DNA of 56,191 bases from Purshia tridentata (Eukaryota > Streptophyta > Magnoliopsida > Rosales > Rosaceae). The first letter of the stretch is position 1; every line of letters begins with the position of its first letter. Below, in pieces: positions 22,519-34,884 of this stretch. The position numbers and the translations under genes were made by a program. The notes under the pieces are model-generated. The model saw only the letters and a list, made by a program, of their open reading frames with translations, was not told the origin of the DNA and made no database searches. The stretch lies in the NCBI GenBank assembly GCA_003254885.1, contig QANT01004461.1, positions 1 to 56,191 on the forward strand, written 5' to 3'.

Positions 22519-25132
22519 ATGTACCCAAAAGCCGCAATCGCTCTAATCTTCGCCCTCCTACTCCTCATCACCTACTCAATCTTCATCGGCACCGTCGATT
22601 TGCGATCCTACTTCCTCCCGCTTCTACCGTCACCGCCGGGTGCACAGTCCCCATGTGCATCCACCACCACCACCCCGCCTCTCCGGGTATTCATGTACGA
22701 TCTCCCGCGCCGGTTCAACGTGGGAATGCTGAACCGGCGCAACACGGACCAGACTCCCGTGACGGGCCAGGACTGGCCTCCTTGGCCCAGAAACTCCGGC
22801 CTCAAGAAGCAGCACAGCATCGAGTACTGGATGATGGGCTCGCTTTTGTACGATGGCGGTGGCGGCGATGATGGGCTCGAGGCCGTTAGGGTTTCTGATC
22901 CGGAATCGGCCGAAGCGTTCTTTGTGCCGTTTTTTTCTTCCCTGAGTTTCAATACTCACGGGCACAACATGACCGATCCGGCTACCCGGATTGATCGCCA
23001 ATTGCAGGTAATTAGAGCTGGGTTTGGATTGCTGACGCTGTTTAATTTGTATTATTCACTTGTTCTGGAGAAGTTTGATGTTTTTGTGTTGAATTGTGTG
23101 GTCGAGGACATTGAATTGGATGCCTTTGATTGAATTTGTCTGTCCCATTTTCCCTTCTATATCTAGAAATGAGATTCTGGTTTCCATTTTTTAGCTTTTT
23201 AGGCAATTGAACATAGTCTTCTATGAGACTGTGTAAACATAATGACTTAGATGAGATATTAAAGACTGGGTTTGCTTCTGTAGTTGACATATTGAAGCAT
23301 TTGCTTAGTTTCTATTTTGAGGGTTCTGTATTTGGATAGCTGGGCCTCGGACTTCGTAGTTAATTAGAATGTAAACTCCTCTTGCACTTATTAAAGTAGA
23401 CTGTGCTTAGAGTGGAATTGGGTGATGGTTTTCAACTATTAGAGGCCTGCTTTGTCAATTGTGGAGCCATCTCTGTAGATTGATAGGCATGTCGTTTTAC
23501 TATCAACTTTTTTATCTTTAACCGGTCTTTGTTTAATCGGCTTCTCAAATTATAATTCGTGCCATTAATGCTTTTCCATGTTAAAGTCACTGACATGTAT
23601 GTCTTAGTAGTGTTTCCATATGCCCCTTTTTTTCGTTTTTAAGTTCTGTATTATTGTTATGACTAAACTCTGAGTTTCTTCTGATTTCAGATAGATTTAT
23701 TGAAGCTCTTGGGGGAATCCAAGTACTGGAACAGATCTGGAGGCAGAGACCATGTTATCCCTTTGACACATCCCAATGCTTTTAGATTTCTACGTCCACA
23801 GGTCAATTCATCAATTCAGATTGTTGTAGATTTTGGCCGGTACCCTCATTCCATGTCAAATCTGAGCAAAGATGTGGTCACCCCATATGTACATGTTGTA
23901 GATTCCTTTACAGATGATGACCGTTCAGATCCATTTGAGTCTCGCACTACACTTCTTTTCTTCCAGGGAAGGACATTCAGGAAAGATGTACGTTGTTGTT
24001 TGAAAAAAAAAAACTGTCTTAAAGCCTTCTACTTTGAGATATTGATTATCTTCGGTCCTGTTATTTGCAGGAAGGCATTGTTCGTGTTAAACTGGCTAAA
24101 ATTTTAGCTGGTTATGATGATGTTCACTATGAGCAGAGTGTTGCAACAGGAGAAAGCATAAAAGCAGTATGTAGTGGAGTTATATAAATAATCCATAAAT
24201 GATATTGTTTTTCGCATATCTTGGTCCTGGAAAGTATAAATTTTGCACACTAGTGACTGGTCACTGGAAATGATTCTTTGTCATCCTCACTTCTTAATGG
24301 TCTTTAGCAATCTTATGAAAACTATATATGGTATATCAGAATCATTCATGAGTGCCACTTATATATATAACTAACTTCCTACTTGCGGTTTCTAATTAAA
24401 TATCTACATGCATCTTGTCAGAAGAGAAAAATGTTGTAGAAAGTAATCTTTGGGACTTGAAGCAAATAGATTTTAATGTATCCTCCTAGTGATACCTCTT
24501 TCCCCCCAATTTAAGGAGAAAGGCAAGTTGAGAGCGTATGGAAAACCTACATTCATTTTCTGTGATCTGAATTTTCCTTGAGAAGGATAAAATTCCCTTT
24601 GCAGAGGAGGATTGTGTAGTCAGCCATCTTAAATTTGAGTAACAATGCATGTGTTATTAAGTAATTTCTTATGTAACTCTTTTTTTTTAACCTTCTGTTA
24701 AACCAGTCTTCGCAAGGGATGCGCTCATCAAAGTTCTGTCTGCATCCAGCTGGAGACACTCCTTCATCTTGTCGCTTATTTGATGCTATTGTGAGCCACT
24801 GTGTTCCGGTAATTGTGAGTGATGAAATTGAGCTCCCATTCGAGGATGAAATTGACTACACCCAATTCTCAGTATTCTTCTCATTCAAAGAGGCTCTGCA
24901 ACCTGGTTACATGGTTAATCAGCTCCGGAGATTTCCAAAGGAGAAATGGATTGAAATGTGGAGGCAGCTTAAGAACATCTCCCATAAATTTGAATTTAAT
25001 TACCCCCCACAAAAGGAGGATGCGGTCAATATGCTATGGAGACAGGTGAAGCACAAGCTTCCTGCAGTCAAACTTGGCGTACATAGAAGCCGTAGGTTGA
25101 AAATCTCAGACTGGTGGCGGAGGAGAAAGTGA
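22519..25132 (+). CDS. Exostosin-family glycosyltransferase (GT47)
   Basis: Type II Golgi membrane glycosyltransferase of the exostosin (GT47) family, whose plant members build cell-wall polysaccharides; the sugar and acceptor cannot be read from sequence. Four exons: 22519-23007, 23691-23987, 24071-24166 and 24707-25132, giving 435 residues. A single hydrophobic anchor spans about residues 5-26, followed by a proline/threonine-rich stem. Family motifs follow: RVFMYDLP (56-63), the [10 protein letters not shown] block, [28 protein letters not shown] (305-322) and [13 protein letters not shown] (329-341). Exon 1 is GC-rich compared with the rest. From memory it corresponds to At1g67410, which also lies next to the M28 peptidase in Arabidopsis. 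Confidence 0.94.
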
Positions 25133-25705
25133 TTTCAGGGGCCTAGATTTGTTGTACATTCATTATCTTCTTTTCATCATAGTGACAACCCTTAAAGGGG
25201 TGAAGAATAACTATAGGATTCCCATCACCCAGATTCTGCGGTAATGGTTTATAGATTCAATAGCGTTTTTTGCATCTTGCGGCTTGAGCCTGTCACTTTT
25301 AAAGTGTCATTTGAGTATAATTTGCCCCACTGTTCAGTGTCATATCTAGTGACATACTATGTGGTAATTCCTCGTGAAGATGTTCTGATTTCCTTGGGTC
25401 ACTCATTGTCGAACAATTGCTAGTGAGTTTCTATTAATGTACTAACACACGGCTTGTACGTAATGAGACTTAGTTGTTTCTTATTGGTTGTAATTGTAAC
25501 ATGGGATATTTTTGAGGCTGTCCAATTCAAAAACAAATTTAAGATTGTATAAACATCATGGCTAATTTTGTTTGGCACGCCCTTGTCTAATCCAATATTG
25601 ATTAAAATATAAAATACCGACATTAATTATCATACAAACACTCGGATTGACTGATCAGTCTGAAATTTACATATTCTACAGAGAATGATTGACAATCAAA
25701 AATCA

Positions 25706-28636
25706 CTAATCAGAGTGCTCAACGTGAATACGGACTCTGTGCCATGAAGTGTTGAGAATTCCTCTCAGGTTCCAGATGACCTCCACATTTTCGGGCTGGA
25801 CATTTGCAGATATATCAACCTGTTTAACAAAGCCACTAACAGAGATTTAAGAGATGCATATGGCTAAAGAGCCTTCCATAATCTATCAGCTATTGTCAAG
25901 CTTAATATATATATATATATAGGAATATAAGCGACGATTACTTACAGCTTTAGTGACAATTTCAGTGCTGTGAGAGACATCTGCCTCGGCCTTAAAAAGC
26001 ACCCATGCCCATTTGTCACTACTACTTGAATCATCGGCAACATATTGGAGTCTAGCCTTTTGGTATCTGGTTGCTTCCAACCATGTCTTGCCGCCATTGA
26101 AAGATATATCTACTCGCTCAATCCCCCGCCCACCTCCAGACACTGCATATCCATGAACTACAATCTGCAGCAGTACATAAGTTAATTGATGATGAAGGTA
26201 TAAGGAGGTGGAAAAGCTTTCGTGCTTTATCACATTTGGTCTTCTTGGGGTCACCTCTTTCGTTACAACACAATCATTTTGGGCATTTTGTATTTTGTAG
26301 ATTCAAGATTGTTATCTCTTTATCTAATGTGGACTATCACGTTCAGACCCATGGTTTGAGTCGAGCTACATAACCCAACATGGTGCACTTATGCAAGGGA
26401 AGACATACATGCAAGTCAGCTATGCAGTGAAACATAATATAATGACTTCAACTTAAGAGTTTGGCATCTCATGACTACTACTTGCAAAGTTGCCCCCTTT
26501 ATGCTTAATGAAACCCTGACTTTAAACAGAGAATGCACATACCTTATCAGGCTTCACTGTATTTTCTTCCTCCAAAGAACAAATTACAGACTGCATGCAG
26601 AATCCATCAAAGCCAACATTCATAAGTTCATTGAAGAATCACATATATCAGTAGAGTTAAATATCCAAGTTTCATAAAGCCATTAAACAAGAACTATGTA
26701 CAAAGAGTTCAAAGCCATTGATTGGACAACCAATTCCTAGTCAATCTCAGCAGAGCAGTAGCAGATCATTGATATCTAGAAAAATCAAATACCTGAACTG
26801 GAAAATCCATTTGAGGTCTTCGAGTTGACCAATCAATATTTTCCCAGTTTACTGTAGGAGGAAACATTTTGTAGTCCCTTTGCATAAAGAATCCCTGTTC
26901 CACTATAACATATAATTATACTATACATCTCAAGAGTGATAGAGTAAAACATCATGGATAATTCAATTAGATTTGAACTTAAAAATTCAACCTGGCATTC
27001 ACTTGCAATAATATTGATGGAACTCAGCCATTTGACAGAACGAGCACCAATAACACCAGGAACAATTACACGCAGTGGATACCCATGATCCCTGTTTAGA
27101 GGCTTTGGCATATATAGTAACAAACAACTATTTAACATAAGAGACAAATCAGAAGAAATCTGATCTGAAAAATTAAAAGGTTACATACATTAAGCTGTTT
27201 ATAATTTACCTCTCCATTCATTTCATATGCAAGTAACACCTCAGCATCCGAGTTTGTGGCCTGACTTAGTGGAATTGATGCCTTGTAAGGTCCACCCTTT
27301 TCCTCCTAACACATTTGCATTAGGAACATTGATCAAACATTGCGAGTCATAGGATATAAAAGTGAGTCTCAAGTACATGTTGTGAGAGGAATGTCACACG
27401 AGACCGAATGGTGTAAAATTGAATTAGCACACCTTGCACATGTCAACACTAACGAACTCAACATGCTTTCCTCCCAAGGGGGACACTGATGTTAACTTGG
27501 CGATTCCCACAAGTTGAAGAACATCGGCAAGTTTCGCACCACCCCAAATGGCTGAAAGGAGATAATTAATGACAGAAACATGTTAAAGTTTAATTTTTAC
27601 TTTAATTTGCAGTTTGCACTCGCATTTAATTTAAACTGTGCAGAAAATTAATCAATAAGCACATATATATATATAGCAGCAAATTAACCATTTCCAATGG
27701 CAGAAACATCCCAGCCAACACCTTTCACTGTTTTGACTTTGCTCATTGCAGTCCTTCTATTACCTGCACACTAGGCAGCTTGAAACAAACCGAATCAAAA
27801 CAGCTCATTGCAGCCCTTTTATGAACCTAAAATGGATAGTTAACCAACTTACTTGTAAAGTGGCTGTCACAATGTGCTTTGGTAGCTTCCTGTTTCAGTA
27901 CGTAACCAAAACATTTTGTTTAAGGGCGCATAATCATATTCGTTTACATGATAACAACATATACATACTACAAATTTACTGGTCTTTTAATTAATTAAGA
28001 TGAACCAATTATGATGGAACTAGTACACTAATTAATTAAGTCCCCTAATTTCAAGTTGTAGGTGGTCTAATTAAGTACATATGTACTTACCTGATGTCAT
28101 CCATTGATAATTGCAAGGGATTTTCCAACAAACCTGATATAGATACTCGATAACTGCACGTATTAATCTAGCTGTCAATGAAATGGTATAACCTCCTAAA
28201 ATTGCCAAATATTTCTGAAGTTTCCAATATCCGACCAATTTGGCAATTGGCATATATATATAGTAAAAATGAATGCCAAACTTTTGCTAGTTACCTTTGA
28301 ATATCATCAAGCACAGGGACTGGTCCATGGTTTCGTTTGTAGAACAACTCCACTGGGGTCACGTAGGATGTGATTAAGGCTGAACGTGGTGGTTCTGCAT
28401 TAAAAGGTTCCTGCATCACCACCCACACACAGTGCATTAAGTTCAAGGTAATTAGTAATTAATAATTAATTAACAATAATATTAATAGGAAATTAAGTAC
28501 AAAAAGATCGATATGAATGTTTTTTTTTTTTGTTTGTTAAAATTATTATAACCTGGGAATTTACTATGAGACTTGGATGACGAGGTGGATCCTGGGAGTA
28601 ATCAGATGGGGCTCTTAGGCCTGACTCGTCTGACAT
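25706..28636 (-). CDS. SO: Sulfite oxidase (molybdenum cofactor enzyme)
   Basis: Oxidises sulfite to sulfate with a molybdopterin cofactor, using O2 in plants; no heme domain is present, as expected. Twelve exons, 5' to 3': 28553-28636, 28295-28410, 28091-28153, 27853-27889, 27689-27770, 27433-27551, 27210-27305, 26992-27102, 26793-26894, 26543-26590, 25946-26164, 25706-25819, giving 396 residues. The Mo-ligand cysteine is C101 in [13 protein letters not shown]. Other family blocks: [43 protein letters not shown] and the dimerisation part [18 protein letters not shown]. The known plant enzyme ends in the peroxisomal signal SNL; here the protein ends EHSD with a TAG followed at once by a TGA, so that signal is missing. 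Exon 3 uses the acceptor at 28154, not an earlier similar-looking one. A partial duplicate lies upstream. Confidence 0.94.
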
Positions 28637-28959
28637 TATACAACCACAACTGCAACAAAATGAGAAACAGAGAAACCAGAATTTCCTCAAAAACGTTCTT
28701 TAAAGTTTAAACGTTCGGTTTCTTTTTTGCCACATATTCCGGAATTCGATCTCTTCCACAAAATATTTGTTTTATTTTCTCTTTTTTGTAACATTTTGTA
28801 TTTTTGTTTTCGGACAAAGCTGAATCTCGTGATGCACCTCTTTCTCTTTTGGGATGACCTTAGTGGAGTTTAATAGTTGGTACCCTCTAAGGTGACGTAC
28901 GACATATAATTTTGCGGACACTTTCCTCTATATAAAGTGTTGGAGCCAAATTTAGAGTG

Positions 28960-29490
28960 ACAATTTGCCGACAAAGTTTTCTCATAATTCTGATAAACAA
29001 CCTCTATTTTCGATTGTCGTCTACGACAGCCGATTAATTTGAGGGAAAAAAATTTAAAACGAACAAAACTTTAAAAAAATATATTGAAACTAAGGCCCAG
29101 TTTGGTATTGCTGTGCTGTAAAAATAATCACTTTTATTTTTGCTGTGAAAATAATCAGTTGTGAGAAANTTTTTGCTGTGAAAATAATCAGTTGTGAGAA
29201 ATTTTATTAAATATGACCAATTCCTCAAATTGATTCTAGTATAAGCTAAAATGAGAAGTTGCTCCATACCAACTTCTCATTTTAGCTTCCGATGACAGTT
29301 ATTTTTTTTAAAAAGCTATAATTTTTTATTTTACCAAACACTTAAATACAGTATAGACAATTTGCCGACAAAGTTTTCTCATAATTCTGAGAAACAACCT
29401 CTATTTTCGATTGTCGTCTACGACAGCCAATTAATTTGAGGGAAAAAAAATTTAAAACGAACAAAATTTTTAAAAAATATATTGAAACTA
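28960..29490. repeat. 133-bp direct repeats flanking a MITE
   Basis: The segment 28960-29092 recurs at 29357-29490 with only a few differences. Both copies start ACAATTTGCCGACAAAG and end TATTGAAACTA. The MITE-like element 29094-29341 lies between them. The arrangement could be a tandem duplication of about 397 bases in which only one copy holds the element, or the element plus flank copied together. Confidence 0.85.
29094..29341. mobile_element. MITE-like foldback element with a 19-bp perfect hairpin
   Basis: The left end GGCCCAGTTTGGTA and the right end TACCAAACACTT form short imperfect terminal inverted repeats of hAT-MITE look. Internally, 243-261 of the 29-kb line (29243-29261) pairs perfectly over 19 bases with 29270-29288 across an 8-base loop. 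There is no coding capacity. A 32-base block is doubled around an N at 29169, so the true length is probably about 33 bases shorter. Confidence 0.65.
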
Positions 29491-29754
29491 CTAAATAAGT
29501 TAAGTGACCTAGAGGTTATAAATATTATATTATTGTTACATTTTAAGAATAGGTGTACTAGAGATTAAATAGAAGACTTGTCATGCATTCTAAGTTAATT
29601 TATTCTAATGTTTAATAAGCTAACAACAACGTACATTTCAGAAGAGCGCATAATATAGATCCAACTTTTGAGAATTACATTCATATTTGATTTATAATTT
29701 TTAGATTTGTAATACATTGTTAAAATTGGAATAATTAGAAACATGTAAAAGCAG

Positions 29755-30215
29755 TAATTTTAATTAGTTCAATTTGCAGCCTTTAATTTAAATCTGTGAT
29801 TAATTAATAAGCTTATATGTTACGTAGCAAATTAACCATTTCCAATGGCAGAAACATCCCAGCCAACACGTTTTACTGTTTTAACTTTGGCCACACAAAA
29901 AAACTTTGTTCATTGCACATACTCCTATAATGCACATTGCTAATATTAGACTAAAAAAAATTGAATCAAACCAGCTCATTGCATTCCTTGTCTTAATTTA
30001 AATGCCTTGTATTAATTTAAATGTAACTACAATGGACAGTGACAGTGGTTCCAACAATTGCATGTGCTGAGTAGGTGGACGATATTGATGCAAATTGCAA
30101 TAGTGCAATAATGACATGCATTGTCTAAGTAACTCAGTATATAATTAGCCAAGTACCTTTCAATGTCATCAAGCGCCGCACGTGGCGGTTCTGCATTAAA
30201 AGGTTCCTACACTCT
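29755..30215 (-). pseudogene. Partial duplicate of sulfite oxidase
   Basis: Two separate pieces of the sulfite oxidase gene recur here in the same order and orientation. The stretch 29755-30000 resembles 27597-27850 (most of exon 5 with flanking introns). The stretch 30163-30212 resembles exon 2 (28295-28410) with an internal deletion; both keep CGTGG.GGTTCTGCATTAAAAGGTTCCT. Exons 3 and 4 are absent, so the copy is non-functional. Confidence 0.85.
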
Positions 30216-31205
30216 TTTAATTTTGGGTATATAGGAAACTGCTCCACCGACAACATACTATTCTTTTTTTCTTAAACTCAAAAATTCTTTCTTAGGCATC
30301 CGGGTTTAAACATTTCCCCTCCTCTATTTATCACATTCAGCTGGTCAATAAATTATGTGACAATAATTTGGGTTCATATTAAACTTCATTTTTTTCTAAT
30401 AAAAAGGTATTGATCGATATGTATACAAACAATCATTTGGTTAATATATTTGATGAGTCTAACATTATTAATGAGTGGGACTCTGGATAGTCATTTGATT
30501 TCTTTATTTTGTTGCAAATCTTGTATTTATTATATCTAAAGTGATCTTTTATTTAATTACAAAATCCTAAATATGAAACTCATATCTTTGTAAATCTTTA
30601 AATTAGGATCCTATTTTTTTGTTGATTAGGCAGGTATATACCTAGCTAGGATTTGCAATTTTGCAGGCACAGCAAGCATGTCTACCAAATCATACGATAT
30701 GAGTAGGACTGTACATTCTTATCACAGAAAACGAAAGGAGAGCATTCCGACATAGAGAGAGGTTTTAACTTTTTCAAAACTTTTAAAGTGCATTATTTAA
30801 CATTTAAGTGCATACATATGGCATTAGCAATAATGGATCGAAATTAATCAGGTGCCTTTGTAAAAATGAAGAATTAAATTTTGAATTTCAACAAAAATTT
30901 CAGAATTTTAATTTTGATAAAAATTTTAACTTTTAACAAAATTTCAATAATTCAATTTGATAATATTTCAAGACCCTTAAAAANTCTAGACCCTTTAAAA
31001 AAAAAAAAAAGCATGGCAATAATTAATGGACCGAAAACAAGGTGCGCCAGGTGGCCTTTTCTCTTTTTTAAAATACATGATGCTACCACTGCAACCCATT
31101 ATAAAAACCATGGCAAGTTTCAAGTTCTGGTCTTTATTTTTTGGCCTATACAAGTAAGAACTGGCTCTTCTCTCTGTTTGACTACGTACTCTTAATATCT
31201 TCAGT

Positions 31206-33301
<2,096 letters not shown>

Positions 33302-34884
33302 CAATAAATTAATGACTCCGGCCCATTTTGCTCAACTTATCTAATAATAATAAGTAAGGGGCAGTTTTAAAATAATGGCGAACATCTGAGAGTTTGTCCT
33401 CAAATACAGTAATCTTCTTCAAGATTTGACAATGAAGACATCTTGTGGTTAATTTCCTCAACATTTGATGAGTTTTCTTTTAACATTGAGAGATTTGTTG
33501 TGATAATATTTGAATTTAAGACGTCTGTATAAGAAAAGAGAATATCTATGAACTACCATTTGACTAATCAGCACTACTGTGTAGAATAAATCGATCTAAT
33601 ACATGTAAGGCCCTATCGACCGTATGTTCGTCAATTAATACAAACAACTAGGTTCTACCAGTAGCAGCTAGTTCGATTCTTCACCACCCAAATTGAGAAA
33701 GAAATGTAAATTTCAGAGCTACTTTTTACAGTACCAACCATCGAGTAGAAGATAGACAAGGACCACAAAGCCAGTAGTAGTAGTAAATGTCATTATTAGA
33801 AGAATAGAAGAATAGTTGTGGCGTGGGTGACGTGTATAAGTCTTGTTGGCAAGGCCAACATCAGACATTACACTGAAGTGGGTGGCTTGCTATTAGTAGT
33901 TGCTACCGCTACGTCCAAACAATTTATCTTACTGCTTTTATTATACTATTATTTCATGATACCCTCCACTTACCTCACGCACTAATCCAGCTCGTTTCTA
34001 AACACGGATTTAACTTATTACAACATAATAACTATTATTATTGTTATTTAATTTCTTATTTCACCTTAACAACTGTGGGTTGCTTTAATGCTACTGTTTG
34101 TTTATAAGAAGAGGAATATTACAATATACGACCCCACTTTTCTTTTAAAGCCGACATAACATCAAACCATATAGAATGAATCCAAATCCTCTCAGTGAAT
34201 GAATGGCCCTAAGTAGTAAATGCATTAACAACAAAATTTATTTTCACGAAATATGTGGTGAAACTGAATAATTGCAAAGGATAAGTCAAAATCATGAATA
34301 TCTTTTATGATAGTATGAATTTTTCAGATTTAGATCCTCTGCTAATCTTTTGCGTGTTAACTTTATATTAATTAATTAATTAAAATTACGTATTTTATTG
34401 TGTAAGCTAATGATGGAAATCGTTCATTTTACTCATATATATATAGAAATTGTAGATTTGTAAGATTAAAAATTCATGGTGATATGATATGTGGAACGTG
34501 TTTTCCACTCTCTTAACGGGGGCATGGTAGAAGCACTTGGTAAATTCCAAATGCTCTCCTAAAATATTTGTCCGCTTCGTGGGCTGTATTTGGTATTGGA
34601 CGGCCTGAAATGTCGAACGTGAAATTGGACCTTTGACCGGGCGACGAAATCATGTATAGTAATATTATCCCCAAATTTTCACAAATATATAGAAGCTCTT
34701 GTAGTAGGCTTGTAGCTCAGTTGGTTGGAGTTGATGGAACTTAATTTATGACATTTGAAAATTTTGGGGGAATTTTTCGAGAAAAAAATTATTTATTTTA
34801 GGGGTATTTTGCATATAAACCTTATAATTATTCACTATTTTCTCTAACAGAGTCTCAGTCTCTGAAGCCTGAGTGAGTTGGAAG
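33302..34884. other. Intergenic spacer before the ELMO gene
   Basis: No gene is supported. The stretch is AT-rich with short repeats. At 34707-34730 it holds GGCTTGTAGCTCAGTTGGTT, which matches the 5' end of a tRNA with its D-arm, but the rest of the tRNA is absent, so it is a tRNA-derived fragment and not a tRNA gene. Confidence 0.55.

Larger units (their letters stand above)
28637..31205. other. Spacer between sulfite oxidase and O-methyltransferase genes
   Basis: Divergent spacer of 2.6 kb holding the direct repeats, the MITE and the sulfite oxidase relic listed separately. Two single-N joins (29169, 30984) lie in it. No additional gene is supported. The O-methyltransferase promoter should lie in the last few hundred bases. 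Confidence 0.6.

Noticed and set aside
22608..23001. Antisense frames over exostosin exon 1
   Set aside because: Same cause: GC-rich coding DNA shadows. The sense frame carries the GT47 motifs.
28154..28200. A 38-bp frameshifting insertion in sulfite oxidase exon 3
   Set aside because: An upstream block reads Tyr-Thr-Ile-Ser-Leu-Thr like the expected protein and would imply a disrupting insert. The acceptor GTGCAG at 28154 gives Ser-Tyr-Arg-Val-Ser-Ile-Ser-Gly-Leu in the right phase with exon 2, so the gene is intact and the upstream match is chance.
29806..30215. A second functional sulfite oxidase gene
   Set aside because: Only parts of two exons remain, exons 3 and 4 are missing and the exon 2 piece has an internal deletion.
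34707..34780. A tRNA gene
   Set aside because: Only the acceptor 5' strand and D-arm are present; no anticodon arm, T-arm or 3' acceptor follows.
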